From UMGS1696 sp964430105 (GTDB lineage: Bacteria > Bacillota > Clostridia > Oscillospirales > CAG-272): 21,013 nucleotides of DNA. The notes under the pieces are model-generated. The model was not told where the DNA came from. It ran no database searches and saw only the letters and a list, made by a program, of their open reading frames with translations. Positions 1 through 8,003 of this stretch are shown one piece after another. Position 1 is the stretch's first letter. Each line of letters starts with the position of its first letter. Location of the stretch: assembly GCA_964430105.1 (NCBI GenBank), contig CAYSEF010000034.1:1-21013 (forward strand), read 5' to 3'. Position numbers and translations under genes: made by a program.

Positions 1-2
1 CA

Positions 3-21
3 TACTGACGGTTTGTCAGTA
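3..21 (-). terminator. hairpin just after guaA, possible terminator cut by the window edge
   Basis: A perfect 7-bp stem (TACTGAC / GTCAGTA) with a 5-nt loop lies about 20 nt downstream of the guaA stop codon on the minus strand. The bases leading into it on that strand are AAGCCCG. If the stem continues past the edge with CGGGCTT and a T-run, this would be a normal intrinsic terminator. The T-run is not visible, so the call stays tentative. Confidence 0.4.
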
Positions 22-41
22 CGGGCTTATTTTTTGTGGTA

Positions 42-1022
42 TTATTCCCACTCGATAGTGCCGATCGGCTTGGGAGTGAGGTCGTAAAGCACACGGTTGA
101 TGCCTTCGACTTCGTTAGTGATACGGTCGGTGATCTTGTGAAGGAGTTCGTAGGGGAGCTCTTCAATAGTTGCACTCATTGCATCTACTGTGTTCACCGC
201 ACGAATAATTGCCGGCCATCCTTCGTAACGCTTGCCATCCTTAACGCCAACGCTCTTCATATCGGGAACAGCAATGAAATACTGCCATACCTTACCTGCA
301 AGACCGCAGTTGTCAAATTCTTCGCGGAGAATAGCATCTGCTTCACGAAGTGCATGAAGTCTGTCACGAGTGATCGCACCAAGGCAACGAACACCAAGTC
401 CGGGACCCGGGAACGGCTGACGGTATACCATGTTATCGGGAAGACCGAGTTCATGGCCGACTACGCGAACTTCATCTTTATAAAGGAGCTTCACGGGTTC
501 AACAAGCTCGAAATCGTATTCTTCAGGCAGACCGCCTACATTGTGGTGAGCCTTAACGCCTTTTGATTCAAGAATATCGGGGTAAATAGTGCCCTGTGCG
601 AGGAATTTGATACCCTCAAGCTTGGCTGCTTCTTCATCAAACACCTTGATAAACTCACCGCCGATGATCTTACGCTTCTTTTCAGGCTCAGAAACGCCTG
701 CGAGAAGATCAAGGAATCTGTCGGTAGCATCAACATAAATGAGGTTAGCGTCGAGCTGGTTCTTGAAAACTTCGATTACCTGTTCGGATTCGCCCTTACG
801 CATGAGACCGTGATTAACGTGAACACATACGAGCTGTTTGCCTATCGCTTTGATAAGAAGAGCTGCAACGACAGAAGAATCAACGCCACCTGAGAGTGCA
901 AGAAGAACCTTTTTGTCTCCCACCTGCTTGCGAACGAGTTCGACTTGTTCATCGATAAACGCCTGTGCAAGTTCAGGGGTAGTGATACGCTGCATGGATT
1001 CGGGACGGATATTGGTATCCAT
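42..1022 (-). CDS. guaA: GMP synthase, ATP-pyrophosphatase (synthetase) subunit, stand-alone
   Basis: This enzyme converts XMP to GMP by adenylating XMP and using ammonia, the last step of guanine nucleotide synthesis in the cytoplasm. The 326-residue protein has the PP-loop motif SGGVDSS at about residues 44-50. It also has the family's C-terminal dimerisation region, with PFPGPGLGVR in the middle and the standard ending PKPIGTIEWE. Typical bacterial GuaA is about 510-525 residues, with an N-terminal class I glutamine amidotransferase domain. That domain is absent here, so the protein resembles the separate subunit B of two-subunit GMP synthases. The start is well supported: GGAGG lies 7 nt before the ATG, and a sigma-A promoter lies just upstream. 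This makes truncation of a longer fused gene unlikely. The glutaminase must come from elsewhere, or the enzyme uses free ammonia. Confidence 0.92.
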   Translation of the reverse strand: MDTNIRPESMQRITTPELAQAFIDEQVELVRKQVGDKKVLLALSGGVDSSVVAALLIKAIGKQLVCVHVNHGLMRKGESEQVIEVFKNQLDANLIYVDATDRFLDLLAGVSEPEKKRKIIGGEFIKVFDEEAAKLEGIKFLAQGTIYPDILESKGVKAHHNVGGLPEEYDFELVEPVKLLYKDEVRVVGHELGLPDNMVYRQPFPGPGLGVRCLGAITRDRLHALREADAILREEFDNCGLAGKVWQYFIAVPDMKSVGVKDGKRYEGWPAIIRAVNTVDAMSATIEELPYELLHKITDRITNEVEGINRVLYDLTPKPIGTIEWE

Positions 1023-1061
1023 ATTTGAACCTCCGTGAAGGAATGAATAAATTTACACTAT

Positions 1062-1090
1062 ATTATAACACATTCGTCAGGCTTTGACAA
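1062..1090 (-). promoter_or_regulatory. sigma-A promoter of guaA
   Basis: On the minus strand TTGTCA (1085-1090) is followed by a 17-nt spacer and a perfect TATAAT (1062-1067). It sits about 40 nt upstream of the guaA start. The leader is short, with no visible purine riboswitch or attenuator. Confidence 0.8.
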
Positions 1091-1157
1091 CTGCAGATTT
1101 AATAAAAATCATATTTTTTGATGGAAATATTTTTATGCGATGTAGTCAAAATATTTT

Positions 1158-2480
1158 TTACTTTATCGAAAGTGCGACCTTATCTGCCGCTGCCATTATG
1201 CCCAGTCTGGCACTTTCATATGTAAGTCCGCCTTGCATAAATGCAGTATACGGTGGTCTCATCGGGCCATCTGCCGACAATTCACTTGTTGCACCGCCTA
1301 CAAAAGCACCTGCCGCCATGATAACGGGATCGCTGTAGCCCGGCATAGCGAAAGGTTCGGGAACAACGTGTGCATCTATAGGTGATGCAGACTGAATTCC
1401 ACGACAGAACGCTATAAGACCGTCACCTGTGCCACATTCTACAGCCTGCACGATATCGGAACGACGTTCATTCCATTTAGGAGATACAGTCATGCCGAGC
1501 TTTTCAAAAATATATGCTGCGAGATGTGCTGTTTTCAGGCATTGCGAGGTTGTGTGAGGGCCATAGAACAGACCTTTAATAAGATTTCTGTTTTGTCCGA
1601 GTGAAGCACCAACGTCAAGTCCAACTCCGGGGGAAGTCAGACGATTTCCGCAAAGGCGAACACATTCACTTGTTCCTACCACATATCCACCGACATCGAC
1701 CATACCGCCGCCGGGATTTTTGATAAGCGAGCCTGCCATAAGATCTACCGCAGCTTCATTTACGGCACCATCGGGAACAAAGCAAGGCTCTGTAGCCTCC
1801 GTAAATTCGCCATAGCAATTATCCACCATAAATACAGGCTTTTTTATACCAAGCTCTTTAGCTGTTTTTTCAACAAACCATGCTGCATTGCGTATTTGGT
1901 GAACACTCAGGGTAGGACGGCTTGCATAACCGCGTGATCTTTGAACATAGACCATTTTTATCGATGAGCCAAGCTTTTCCATAGCCTGACGTACACCTTC
2001 GAGGTCGATAGGCTGTTCATTATTGTCACAAAGATCGACTTTTTCAAACTTCACGCCCCAATCGATAAGAGAGCCTTCGGTTGAGATTTCGTCTTTATTT
2101 TGAGTTTCACCGATACCGATAACATCGAGCAGGGTATCGTAAGGAGTACCTGTTATCGAGAGCATTACATCGTTTGGTCTGAGAATACCGAAAAGTGCAA
2201 CGGTGAGAGTATGTGTACCGGAAAGCAGAGAGGGGCGCATAAATCCTGCTTCTGCACGGAAAACCTTAGCGGAAAGCTCATCAATACGGTCACGTCCGAT
2301 ATCACCGTAGCCATAGCCTGTTGAAGGAGTGAAAAGAGATTCGGATATCTGACACTCACGCAGGCAATCCAATATATGTTCTGTATTAGTGCGGGAAATT
2401 TCGTCGATATCGGCAAAAATATCACGCATATCGTACTCCGCTGTTTTAGCAAGAGAACGTATCTTATCTGATATCTGCAT
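1158..2480 (-). CDS. PLP-dependent methionine gamma-lyase family protein (aluminium-resistance-like)
   Basis: This is a fold-type I PLP enzyme of the family annotated as methionine gamma-lyase-like or aluminium resistance protein (YnbB-like), usually 400-450 residues. With the chosen start it has 440. Visible hallmarks are SGTHT near residues 87-91, FMVDNCYGEF near 217-226 with the Asp expected to bind the PLP ring nitrogen, and AGSLIKNPGGG near 249-259 with Lys254 as the likely Schiff-base lysine. The reading frame extends upstream to a GTG at 2540. I prefer the ATG at 2480 because GGAAGG lies about 10 nt before it, while the upstream 20 residues are lysine-rich and have no clear binding site. 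The gene follows mnmG after a short gap and has no promoter of its own that I can see, so it is probably cotranscribed with mnmG. The true substrate is unknown; a C-S lyase on a sulfur amino acid is an inference from the family. Confidence 0.85.
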   Translation of the reverse strand: MQISDKIRSLAKTAEYDMRDIFADIDEISRTNTEHILDCLRECQISESLFTPSTGYGYGDIGRDRIDELSAKVFRAEAGFMRPSLLSGTHTLTVALFGILRPNDVMLSITGTPYDTLLDVIGIGETQNKDEISTEGSLIDWGVKFEKVDLCDNNEQPIDLEGVRQAMEKLGSSIKMVYVQRSRGYASRPTLSVHQIRNAAWFVEKTAKELGIKKPVFMVDNCYGEFTEATEPCFVPDGAVNEAAVDLMAGSLIKNPGGGMVDVGGYVVGTSECVRLCGNRLTSPGVGLDVGASLGQNRNLIKGLFYGPHTTSQCLKTAHLAAYIFEKLGMTVSPKWNERRSDIVQAVECGTGDGLIAFCRGIQSASPIDAHVVPEPFAMPGYSDPVIMAAGAFVGGATSELSADGPMRPPYTAFMQGGLTYESARLGIMAAADKVALSIK

Positions 2481-2566
2481 AGAAGCAGTACCTTCCTTCT
2501 TTTTTTCTGTTTTATTTATCCAAAATTTGCTAATTCGCACTTACTGAAGCCGGTGCAGATTTTGCT

Positions 2567-4459
2567 TTAGTCCTTACGCATAGCAAGCCAAATCATAAGC
2601 ACTGTCACATCAGCAGGATTTACCCCCGATATTCTCGATGCTTGTCCAATCGTTGTCGGACGTACCTTTTCAAGCTTTTGTGCAGCTTCAAGTCTTAAGC
2701 CTTTTATTTCAGAATAATTGATATCCTCGGGGAGGACTGTTGTTTCCGATTTATGCTGACGTGCTACTTCTTCAAGCTGATGCTTAATATAGCCCTCGTA
2801 TTTTATCTCTGTCCACACACGTTCTCGTATGTTTCTGGGGAGCGTCGGTCTTTCAGCATCATATTCCGCTGTGCTGTCGTAATCAAGCTGTGGTCTGCGG
2901 ATCAGGTCTGCAAGTGTGCTTCCGCTTGAAAGTGGCGCTGTTCCTCTTTCTTCGAGAAGTGTATTTATTCCGGATGACGGGCCTATATTGACGTGAGATA
3001 AACGCTCTACTTCTTCCTTTACCATGCGTGTACGTTCAAGAGTTTCTTCGTATCTTTCATCGGATAGCAGTCCTGCATAATGACCGTACTGTGCCAGTCT
3101 TTCCTCTGCATTATCCTGTCTTATGAGTATTCTGTACTCGCTACGGCCTGTCATGATTCGATACGGCTCATTTGTACCTTTGGTTACGAGATCGTCTATC
3201 AATGTGCCAAGGTATGAAGAATGTCTGGGAAGTATTATCTGCTCCATTCCTCTTATATACAGTGAGGCGTTCATACCTGCAAGAAGTCCCTGTGCCGCCG
3301 CTTCTTCATAGCCTGAGGTTCCGTTGAACTGACCTGCACCGAAAAGTCCACGTATCTTCTTGAATTCAAGAGTTCCCCTCAGCTCAAGCGGATTTACGCA
3401 GTCGTATTCGATAGCATATGCCTGACGCATTATTTCAGCCTTTTCAAAGCCCTTCAGCGAATGCAGCATTTTCAGCTGTACATCGGCAGGAAGCGAGGAA
3501 GAAAAGCCTTGCAGATATATTTCATCAGTTTCGTAGCCCATAGGCTCTACAAAAAGCTGATGGCGTTCTTTATCTGCAAATCGCACTACTTTATCCTCAA
3601 TAGACGGGCAATAGCGTGGGCCTGTACCGTGTATCTGACCGGAATAAAGAGGTGAACGGTGGATATTTTCGCGTATTATACGGTGAGTTGCTGCATTTGT
3701 ATAGACAACGTGACACGGAACCTGCACCAATTCGTTTAGCTTTTTTGCATCTGTACGGCTTGAGAATGGAGTGATATATTCCTCACCCTCCTGCACCTCA
3801 AGCGCATCAAAATCTATAGAACGGCGATGTATTCTCGGTGGAGTTCCTGTTTTGAATCGCATAAGCTCTACGCCAAGCTTTGCAAGATTTGGAGTTAAGC
3901 CCTCTGCCGGCAGGGAATTATCCGGCCCGGAATGGCGTTTTACATCACCGACATGAGTAACACCGCCAAGATATGTGCCTGTTGACAGAATAGCAGCACG
4001 ACACACAAAATCTCCGCAAGGCTCTGTACGAACTCCGACAACGTGAGGTATTCCATGTTCATCGGGCTCTGTCATTACCTCGGTAACCTCTGCTTGTATC
4101 AGGCAGAGATTCGGCGTAGCTTCTATAGTCTGCTTCATGAGGTCGGAATATTTTCTTCGGTCAGCCTGAACACGTTTGGAACGAACAGCGGCTCCCTTTG
4201 ATGTATTAAGTGTACGAGATTGCATGGTAACACGGTCTGCGGCATAGCCCATTTCACCGCCCATTGCATCAAGCTCGAAAACGAGATGTCCTTTACCGGT
4301 TCCGCCTATCGATGGATTACACGGCATATTTGAAACCGAATCAAGTGAAAGTGTAAATAGTGCGGTCTTAATACCAACTCTGGCACAGGCGAGAGCAGCT
4401 TCTACACCTGCATGACCGGCTCCTACAACTGCGACATCAAATGAATTGAAGTCTGTCAT
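2567..4459 (-). CDS. mnmG: tRNA uridine-5-carboxymethylaminomethyl modification enzyme MnmG (GidA)
   Basis: MnmG is a cytoplasmic FAD protein that works with the GTPase MnmE to install the cmnm5 group on wobble uridine 34 of several tRNAs. The length of 630 residues matches the family. The N-terminal dinucleotide-binding motif is GAGHAG at residues 13-18. The conserved segment PCNPSIGGTGKGH starts at residue 45 and carries Cys46. RYCPSIEDK at about 281-289 carries the second conserved cysteine, Cys283. The C-terminal helical region that binds MnmE and tRNA ends in a typical way (IGQASRISGVNPADVTVLMIWL). The start ATG is preceded by GGAGG at 9-nt spacing and by a promoter. mnmE, often a neighbour, is not in the window. 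Nothing suggests a broken gene. Confidence 0.97.
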   Translation of the reverse strand: MTDFNSFDVAVVGAGHAGVEAALACARVGIKTALFTLSLDSVSNMPCNPSIGGTGKGHLVFELDAMGGEMGYAADRVTMQSRTLNTSKGAAVRSKRVQADRRKYSDLMKQTIEATPNLCLIQAEVTEVMTEPDEHGIPHVVGVRTEPCGDFVCRAAILSTGTYLGGVTHVGDVKRHSGPDNSLPAEGLTPNLAKLGVELMRFKTGTPPRIHRRSIDFDALEVQEGEEYITPFSSRTDAKKLNELVQVPCHVVYTNAATHRIIRENIHRSPLYSGQIHGTGPRYCPSIEDKVVRFADKERHQLFVEPMGYETDEIYLQGFSSSLPADVQLKMLHSLKGFEKAEIMRQAYAIEYDCVNPLELRGTLEFKKIRGLFGAGQFNGTSGYEEAAAQGLLAGMNASLYIRGMEQIILPRHSSYLGTLIDDLVTKGTNEPYRIMTGRSEYRILIRQDNAEERLAQYGHYAGLLSDERYEETLERTRMVKEEVERLSHVNIGPSSGINTLLEERGTAPLSSGSTLADLIRRPQLDYDSTAEYDAERPTLPRNIRERVWTEIKYEGYIKHQLEEVARQHKSETTVLPEDINYSEIKGLRLEAAQKLEKVRPTTIGQASRISGVNPADVTVLMIWLAMRKD

Positions 4460-4504
4460 TGGAGTTTACCTCCGTTATTGTATAAATTATCAGATTATCA
4501 TTAT

Positions 4505-4534
4505 ATTATAGCAGAATAAACATAGTGTTGTCAA
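4505..4534 (-). promoter_or_regulatory. sigma-A promoter of mnmG
   Basis: On the minus strand a perfect TTGACA (4529-4534) and perfect TATAAT (4505-4510) are separated by 18 nt. They lie about 45 nt upstream of the mnmG start and just after the terminator that ends the pyr operon. Transcription probably runs through mnmG into the PLP-enzyme gene. Confidence 0.85.
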
Positions 4535-4548
4535 TGCGTGAGCAACGG

Positions 4549-4587
4549 AAAAAATCGAGAGCATCCACACAGGAGTCTCGATTTTTT
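4549..4587 (-). terminator. intrinsic terminator at the end of the pyr operon
   Basis: A perfect 12-bp inverted repeat, AAAAAATCGAGA and TCTCGATTTTTT, flanks a 15-nt loop. On the minus strand the stem is followed by a run of six T, about 20 nt after the pyrI stop codon. The symmetry means it could also stop plus-strand transcription. It isolates the pyr operon from the mnmG promoter. Confidence 0.88.
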
Positions 4588-4607
4588 AACACGCTTAAAT
4601 TTATTTC

Positions 4608-5048
4608 TTACTTCAGCTTTACATCAGCAGGAGTTCTTGCTTCGCAGTCGCAGTAAACGCATCTGTACGTCTTTGTTTCTGCACTGGCGAGGTAGAATTC
4701 GTGTCTTAGCTCCTGCTCAGTCGATGTGATACAGCGAGGATTAGAGCACTTGATAACGTCAGTGATCTTTTCGGGAAGCTTCATATGCTCACGCTTTACG
4801 ATAACGCCATCCTTAACGATATTTACGGTAATGCCCGGGTCGATATAACCGAGAATGTCAAAATCAAGGTCTATCACACGTCCTATCTTGATGATATCCT
4901 TAAGCCCCATCTTCTGACTTTCGGCATTTTTTATCATTGCCACGGTGCAGTCGAGTGCGCCAAGTCCAAGTATATTATAAATCTGCATACCCTTGCCTGC
5001 CGTGATATGGTCAAGCACGATACCGTCGGTGATCTGTCCGATTATCAT
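4608..5048 (-). CDS. pyrI: aspartate carbamoyltransferase regulatory chain
   Basis: PyrI is the non-catalytic chain of class B aspartate carbamoyltransferase. In characterised members it binds ATP, CTP and UTP and holds catalytic trimers together through a zinc domain. The protein has 146 residues. Its four zinc-ligand cysteines are at 101, 106, 130 and 133, exactly the spacing of the E. coli protein (5, 24, 3). The allosteric domain starts with a shortened N-terminus (IVLDHITAGKGMQIYNILGL), about eight residues shorter than E. coli, so nucleotide contacts made by the extreme N-terminus may differ. AAAGGAG precedes the ATG at good spacing. It is the last gene of the pyr operon, separated from pyrB by a methyltransferase gene and followed by a strong terminator. 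It implies that end-product control acts on PyrB here. Confidence 0.96.
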   Translation of the reverse strand: MIIGQITDGIVLDHITAGKGMQIYNILGLGALDCTVAMIKNAESQKMGLKDIIKIGRVIDLDFDILGYIDPGITVNIVKDGVIVKREHMKLPEKITDVIKCSNPRCITSTEQELRHEFYLASAETKTYRCVYCDCEARTPADVKLK

Positions 5049-5080
5049 GGTATTTTCTCCTTTTCTGTCTGTTGAAATCC

Positions 5081-6133
5081 CTATTTCTTCGCAACAATAA
5101 TATCTCTGACTATCGCCTGATCCACACGATGCTCGAATTTTGCATATTCTCCGTCATTCAGCACTGTCAGACCGTGTTTCTCGAATATTTTCTCTGCTTT
5201 ATGTCTGTCGAGTACATTCACGTTCCACGCAAGAGCCATTACGCCACCGTTTCTCAAAAGCTCAGTCCAAACGGGCAGGCAAACATCAAGAAGCTCCGAT
5301 GGATTTCTTGTGAGCGAGGTCTGCTTTTCGTTTGTCACGTTGCCATGCTGAACTCCGTACGGCAGATCGCCAACGAGAATATCAAAGTAATTTTTCTTAT
5401 AAAAATGACGTGCATTTATGGAATTACCGCTTGTCAGCTCAAGTGTACGGGTATTTTTCGCCTTAAAATCCTCTTTTGTAGGAGCTACAACAAAGGTATG
5501 CTTCAGTGCGGTAAATTCCTTACCCGGCCCGCTGATACGCTTTTGATCGTGTTCAAATTTATATTTTGCGGTTTCAAAAAAGCGTTTTACAAAGATATAA
5601 GCCTCGTTTACGACTGATTCGCCTATTTCGATTCCATGCACATCATAGCCCTTTACAAGACCTTCGTAAAGCGTTGTGCCTTTTCCTGCGATAGGGTCGA
5701 GAAGTCGAATAGGACGATTTTTCGGCATTTCATCGAGTGAATATGCTGCGAGATTTATCATCATTCTTGTGAATATTTCGTTTGTCTTGCCTGTATATTT
5801 GAGTATCTGGCTGATAGAATCATCGACAAAATCCACTCTGGTTTTGCGAACGGGGCAAAGAAGTGCTTTATCGGGATATTCCTCAGCCTTGACTACTTCA
5901 AAAATCGCATAAAGGAACGAAAGATCGCAAAGGCAGTCGATATCCTCTGAGGTCAGCGCAGATTCGGCTTCAAAGAGGAGAACATCAAGTCCCTCAAGCT
6001 TATCCGAACGTATATCAGAAACAGGCGTAGAAAATTTTTTTGCAACAATAGCAAATTCAGAAGCAGAAAGCGCAATAGAGGTGTCAAAATAGACACGATT
6101 ATGCCCCGGATGATACAGTATAGCGTAGGTCAT
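5081..6133 (-). CDS. predicted RNA N2-guanine methyltransferase (Trm11/Trm14/RlmL-like, UPF0020 class)
   Basis: This 350-residue protein looks like an S-adenosylmethionine-dependent methyltransferase acting on guanine N2 in tRNA or rRNA. Motif I is DPIAGKGTT at about residues 146-154, followed by an acidic residue after the next strand (GIEI, 167-170). The catalytic motif IV is DLPYG at 256-260, the (D/N)-(P/L)-P-(Y/F) form typical of N2-guanine enzymes. The N-terminal 110 residues show no clear THUMP domain, but a diverged RNA-binding domain is possible. The start ATG lies 7 nt after the pyrB stop codon with no good ribosome binding site, which suggests translational coupling to pyrB. The ATG of pyrI follows about 30 nt downstream. 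The gene is therefore embedded between the two chains of aspartate carbamoyltransferase, an unusual place for an RNA modification enzyme. Its target cannot be told from the sequence. Confidence 0.8.
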   Translation of the reverse strand: MTYAILYHPGHNRVYFDTSIALSASEFAIVAKKFSTPVSDIRSDKLEGLDVLLFEAESALTSEDIDCLCDLSFLYAIFEVVKAEEYPDKALLCPVRKTRVDFVDDSISQILKYTGKTNEIFTRMMINLAAYSLDEMPKNRPIRLLDPIAGKGTTLYEGLVKGYDVHGIEIGESVVNEAYIFVKRFFETAKYKFEHDQKRISGPGKEFTALKHTFVVAPTKEDFKAKNTRTLELTSGNSINARHFYKKNYFDILVGDLPYGVQHGNVTNEKQTSLTRNPSELLDVCLPVWTELLRNGGVMALAWNVNVLDRHKAEKIFEKHGLTVLNDGEYAKFEHRVDQAIVRDIIVAKK

Positions 6134-6140
6134 AACAGCT

Positions 6141-7055
6141 TTACAACCCCAGAAGCATCAAAATAAGCGCCATTCTCATATATTTACCGTAAAGAGCCTG
6201 CTTGAAGTAACACGCTCTCGGATCGTCGTCAACCGCAACCGAAATCTCGTTTACTCTCGGCAGCGGGTGCATAACAATCATGTCATCCTTGCCAAGCGTC
6301 ATTTTGTCGGGTGTGAGAATATATGTGTCACGCAGACGGATATAGTCCTCCTCGTTGAAGAAACGCTCCTTCTGAACTCTTGTCATATAGAGTATGTCAA
6401 GCTCAGGCATTTTTTCTTCAAGAGAACGAACCTCCTCATAAGGAATACCATTCGGATCGAGAACGTCAGTCTTTATGTAATCAGGTACACAAAGCTCCTC
6501 GGGGGAGATGAAAACAAACTTGATACCGCTGTATCTTGACATAGCAGAGGTAAGCGAATGAACAGTACGTCCGAATTTAAGGTCACCACAGAAACCAATG
6601 GTAAGGTTGTCAAAATGGCCCTTTTCACGGTGGATAGTAAGAAGGTCTGCAAGTGTCTGAGTAGGATGATTGTGACCGCCATCACCTGCATTTATAACAG
6701 GGATAGAGGCAGCCTTTGATGCAACAAGAGGTGCACCTTCCTTCGGGTGACGCATTGCAATGATATCAGCATAACAGCTGACCATGCGAGCAGTATCGGA
6801 AACACTTTCACCCTTAGAGGATGACGAATTCTGACCATCGGAGAAGCCGATAACAGAACCTCCAAGCTCTATCATAGCAGCCTCAAAAGAAAGACGGGTA
6901 CGAGTAGAGGGTTCAAAGAAAAGTGTCGCAAGTTTTTTATGAGCGCATTTATCCCAGTAATTTTCCGGATGCGCAATAATATCCTCCGCAGTTGAGATAA
7001 GAGAATCTATCTCATCCACGGAAAGCTGCATAATATCTATAAGGGAACGTGGCAT
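6141..7055 (-). CDS. pyrB: aspartate carbamoyltransferase catalytic chain
   Basis: PyrB joins carbamoyl phosphate and aspartate to make N-carbamoyl-L-aspartate, the committed step of pyrimidine synthesis. The 304-residue length is normal. The carbamoyl-phosphate site FFEPSTRTR is at 46-54. The mobile-loop segment NSSSSKGES around residues 76-84 supplies the Ser and Lys donated to the neighbouring subunit. HPTQTLADL starts at 130, the aspartate-loop region has MTRVQKERF, and HPLPRVNEI closes the site near the C-terminus. AAAGGAG precedes the ATG. With pyrI two genes downstream it should form a class B holoenzyme. The gap upstream to pyrF is unusually long for this operon (237 nt) and is filled by a palindromic element, which may affect how much PyrB is made relative to the upstream enzymes. 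Confidence 0.97.
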   Translation of the reverse strand: MPRSLIDIMQLSVDEIDSLISTAEDIIAHPENYWDKCAHKKLATLFFEPSTRTRLSFEAAMIELGGSVIGFSDGQNSSSSKGESVSDTARMVSCYADIIAMRHPKEGAPLVASKAASIPVINAGDGGHNHPTQTLADLLTIHREKGHFDNLTIGFCGDLKFGRTVHSLTSAMSRYSGIKFVFISPEELCVPDYIKTDVLDPNGIPYEEVRSLEEKMPELDILYMTRVQKERFFNEEDYIRLRDTYILTPDKMTLGKDDMIVMHPLPRVNEISVAVDDDPRACYFKQALYGKYMRMALILMLLGL

Positions 7056-7130
7056 GATATGACTCCTTTAATAATTTAGCAAAAACTTTGTCGCAATAAA
7101 AGTTTTGATAGGGCTTTTCCAAAAGTTGGC

Positions 7131-7255
7131 AGGGTTCAGGGACAGCGTCCCTGATCGAATGTCGCAACATTCGAAACCCCAGGACTTCGAGAAAAAGTTC
7201 CTCTTTTTGGTACTTTTTCTCCTCGCTAAAGGAGAAAAAGTACAGAAACAAGTCC
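7131..7255. repeat. composite palindromic intergenic element between pyrF and pyrB
   Basis: Three perfect hairpins lie in tandem. The first is CAGGGAC / GTCCCTG with a 3-nt loop (7137-7153). The second is CGAATGT / ACATTCG with a 4-nt loop (7156-7173). The third is a 13-bp stem, GTACTTTTTCTCC / GGAGAAAAAGTAC, with an 8-nt loop (7210-7243). The first two are enclosed by a short outer stem, GGGTT / AACCC (7132-7136 and 7175-7179), giving a three-way junction. The third is enclosed by GGACTT / AAGTCC (7182-7187 and 7250-7255). No gene is visible inside. The organisation suggests a dispersed palindromic repeat of the REP/MITE kind, or a structured RNA that shapes operon mRNA stability. It fills most of the 237-nt gap and lies within the transcribed operon. 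Confidence 0.75.
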
Positions 7256-7292
7256 GAAATAAGTCAAGCCGGTAAATCCAGCCGGTATCCTA

Positions 7293-8003
7293 TCAGCCTA
7301 CAAATTCACTGACAGCACGCTTGTATGCCGCAACAGGATCTTCCGCTGCTGTGATAGGTCTGCCCATTACGATATAGTCAGAGCCGATTTTCTTCGCTTC
7401 TTCGGGAGTCATTACTCGCTTCTGATCTCCCACATCACCACCGGCAAATCTTACACCGGGTGTTACTGTGCAGAAATCCTTTCCGCAATTATCGTGTACC
7501 TTTCCTGCTTCAAGAGGAGAGCATACTATACCGTCAAGTCCTGCAGTTTTCGCATTCTTTGCATAGTGAAGTACTACCTCGTCGATAGGTGCATCTATGA
7601 GAAGGTCACGCTTCATTACTTCTTCTGATGTGGAAGTAAGCTGTGTTACAGCAATGAGCATTGGTCTTTCTCTGCCAACTGCCGCAGCTCCTTCTGTAAG
7701 TCCTTCAAGTGCCGCTTCCATCATCGGAATAGTTCCGCCGGCATGAAGGTTTGTCATATCAACACCAAGATTCGCAAGCACTGCCATAGATTTTTTAACA
7801 GTGTTCGGAATATCGTGAAGCTTGAGGTCGAGGAATATCTTGTGTCCACGATCCTTTATTTCCTTAACGATTGACGGGCCTTCTGCATAAAACAGCTCCA
7901 TACCGATTTTTACATAAGGCTTTACATCTGTAAATTTATCAAGAAATTCAAGAACAGCTGCCTTGGATGCGAAATCACAGGCAATAATTACGTCTTTTCC
8001 CAT
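7293..8003 (-). CDS. pyrF: orotidine 5'-phosphate decarboxylase
   Basis: PyrF decarboxylates OMP to UMP, the last step of the pathway. The 236-residue protein is a TIM-barrel enzyme of the shorter bacterial group. ACDF at residues 8-11 gives the first active-site aspartate. DLKLHDIPNT at 59-68 carries the Asp-Lys-Asp catalytic array (D59, K61, D64). TPGVRF and VMGRPITAAEDP form the C-terminal phosphate-binding loops. Its ATG overlaps the pyrD stop codon by one base (TAATG), with GGAGG inside the end of pyrD, so the two are tightly coupled. After pyrF the operon has a gap filled by palindromes before pyrB. Confidence 0.97.
   Translation of the reverse strand: MGKDVIIACDFASKAAVLEFLDKFTDVKPYVKIGMELFYAEGPSIVKEIKDRGHKIFLDLKLHDIPNTVKKSMAVLANLGVDMTNLHAGGTIPMMEAALEGLTEGAAAVGRERPMLIAVTQLTSTSEEVMKRDLLIDAPIDEVVLHYAKNAKTAGLDGIVCSPLEAGKVHDNCGKDFCTVTPGVRFAGGDVGDQKRVMTPEEAKKIGSDYIVMGRPITAAEDPVAAYKRAVSEFVG

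Noticed and set aside
1091..1157. Possible terminator after the PLP-enzyme gene
   Set aside because: The stretch is AT-rich with imperfect A/T symmetry and no GC-containing stem, so I could not separate it from chance.
2481..2540. Upstream GTG start of the PLP-enzyme gene
   Set aside because: The added 20 residues are lysine-rich, lack a ribosome binding site and do not look like the family N-terminus. The ATG at 2480 has GGAAGG before it.
7056..7130. Possible internal promoter for pyrB
   Set aside because: TTGCGA and TAAATT are seen on the minus strand but the spacing (12 nt) is wrong for a sigma-A promoter.
7012..7251. A 79-codon minus-strand frame through the palindromic element into pyrB
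   Set aside because: It is a translation of the palindromic repeats and overlaps the N-terminus of pyrB in another frame. No ribosome binding site supports it.
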